A stretch of 64,000 bases of DNA, taken from positions 50,758 through 114,757 of the forward strand of contig NMRB01002090.1 of the NCBI GenBank assembly GCA_002633025.1, given 5' to 3'. Made by a program: the position numbers and the translations under genes. The notes under the pieces are model-generated. The model was not told where the DNA came from and searched no databases. It worked only from the letters and a program-made list of their open reading frames with translations. This document shows positions 63,435-64,000 of this stretch, one piece after another; within the stretch, counting starts at the first letter, position 1, and the number at the start of each line of letters is the position of its first letter. Source of the DNA: Notospermus geniculatus. Its lineage: Eukaryota; Nemertea; Pilidiophora; Heteronemertea; Lineidae.

Positions 63435-64000
63435 CTGAAAAGAGAAAGCCATATAAAAGGTCACTAACAGCAAAAATGTTATATATTCGCTAACTGCAGA
63501 CTCAACAACTTTGGCAAATTTTGGAGAGTGCTGACTTACAAGTCACTGATTTATTCTAGATTTATTTCAGTGCCCTAAAATGTACAGATTAAGTTCAAAA
63601 CTGACCATTACAGTTACCGTATGTTCATGTGAAAGAGTGTCACTGGGTGACCTTTCATTGACCTTGACCTCCTGAATCAAGGTCAAAGCAGGGACATTAT
63701 CATGGTGCTTCATGACCCGTGGAGAGATTGACCGCACCCCCACCTTATTTTCCCCCTCGTTATTCGACCGCTGTCATTCTTTTTGTGTTGTTGGCTGCTG
63801 GGGAGTCAACCACAGGTTTGCTTTCACCATTCTTTATGTTCTTGGTATTGCAAGACTGGTTTGCAATGCTTGTGGTTGGCCCTCCAGCATTCAATATTAT
63901 ACAAATTTATTTGTAATATGGGCCACTAATGCTCTGCCTTGGCCCATGTTTATTTTGTATGATTATTTTAGTTTAGTTAATTAATAAATTCTCTATCTAT
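63435..64000 (-). other. SNX27 intron, right edge
   Basis: Intron leading to the PX exons outside the window. It contains TCAAGGTCA/TGACCTTGACCTCC words around 63655-63690, similar to the repeat at 20230. Confidence 0.4.

Noticed and set aside
63640-63695. An additional 54-nt SNX27 exon on the minus strand (EVKVNERSPSDTLSHEHT) with AG/GT borders
   Set aside because: No match to the PX-FERM linker, and the sequence lies in TGACCTTGACCT-type repeat; splice borders alone are not enough.

Overview
This is an intron-rich, repeat-rich genomic window from an invertebrate animal, most likely marine. The evidence is two orthologues of animal genes with GT-AG introns of 0.5-2.9 kb, intergenic DNA packed with MITEs, minisatellites and foldback elements, and frequent TACATGTA and TAGGCCTA words. 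The sequence fits an echinoderm, hemichordate or cephalochordate type of genome, but I cannot fix the species. The assembly is draft quality: there is a 699-base N gap at 22846-23544 and six isolated N bases that behave as contig joins.

Left part (1-15581, + strand): eleven exons of ARNT (HIF-1beta), the class II bHLH-PAS dimerisation partner. They run from just before PAS-A through PAS-B to the native C-terminus. The bHLH exons lie to the left of the window. The eleven exons join into one open frame of 536 residues plus stop.

Right part (50560-63434, - strand): nine exons of SNX27, the retromer-associated FERM-type sorting nexin. They cover the FERM module and C-terminus, 298 residues plus stop. 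The PDZ and PX exons lie to the right of the window. ARNT and SNX27 are therefore tail-to-tail neighbours about 35 kb apart; both human genes map to 1q21.3. The SNX27 tail ends in IGDGDL, resembling the IGDEDL end of SNX17.

Middle (15.6-50.5 kb): mobile and repetitive DNA. It holds a foldback element with tandem-repeat arms around the gap (21.4-24.1 kb), a PIF/Harbinger transposase relic split by a MITE (24.3-25.1 kb), an inverted pair of Penelope-like element 3' ends with GIY-YIG domains and hammerhead-ribozyme-like motifs inside a 15-bp target duplication (25.6-27.2 kb), a mariner-type relic (30.1-31.9 kb), a CR1-like LINE with ORF1 and ORF2 (34.0-37.6 kb), a 20-bp satellite (40.0-40.8 kb) that recurs in reverse inside a SNX27 intron, and many hairpin MITEs, several nested. 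One large repeat family, with two of its three copies in ARNT introns, carries spaced CTCF-like core motifs and nuclear-receptor half-sites. Repeat and family names come from reading the sequence; no database search was possible.
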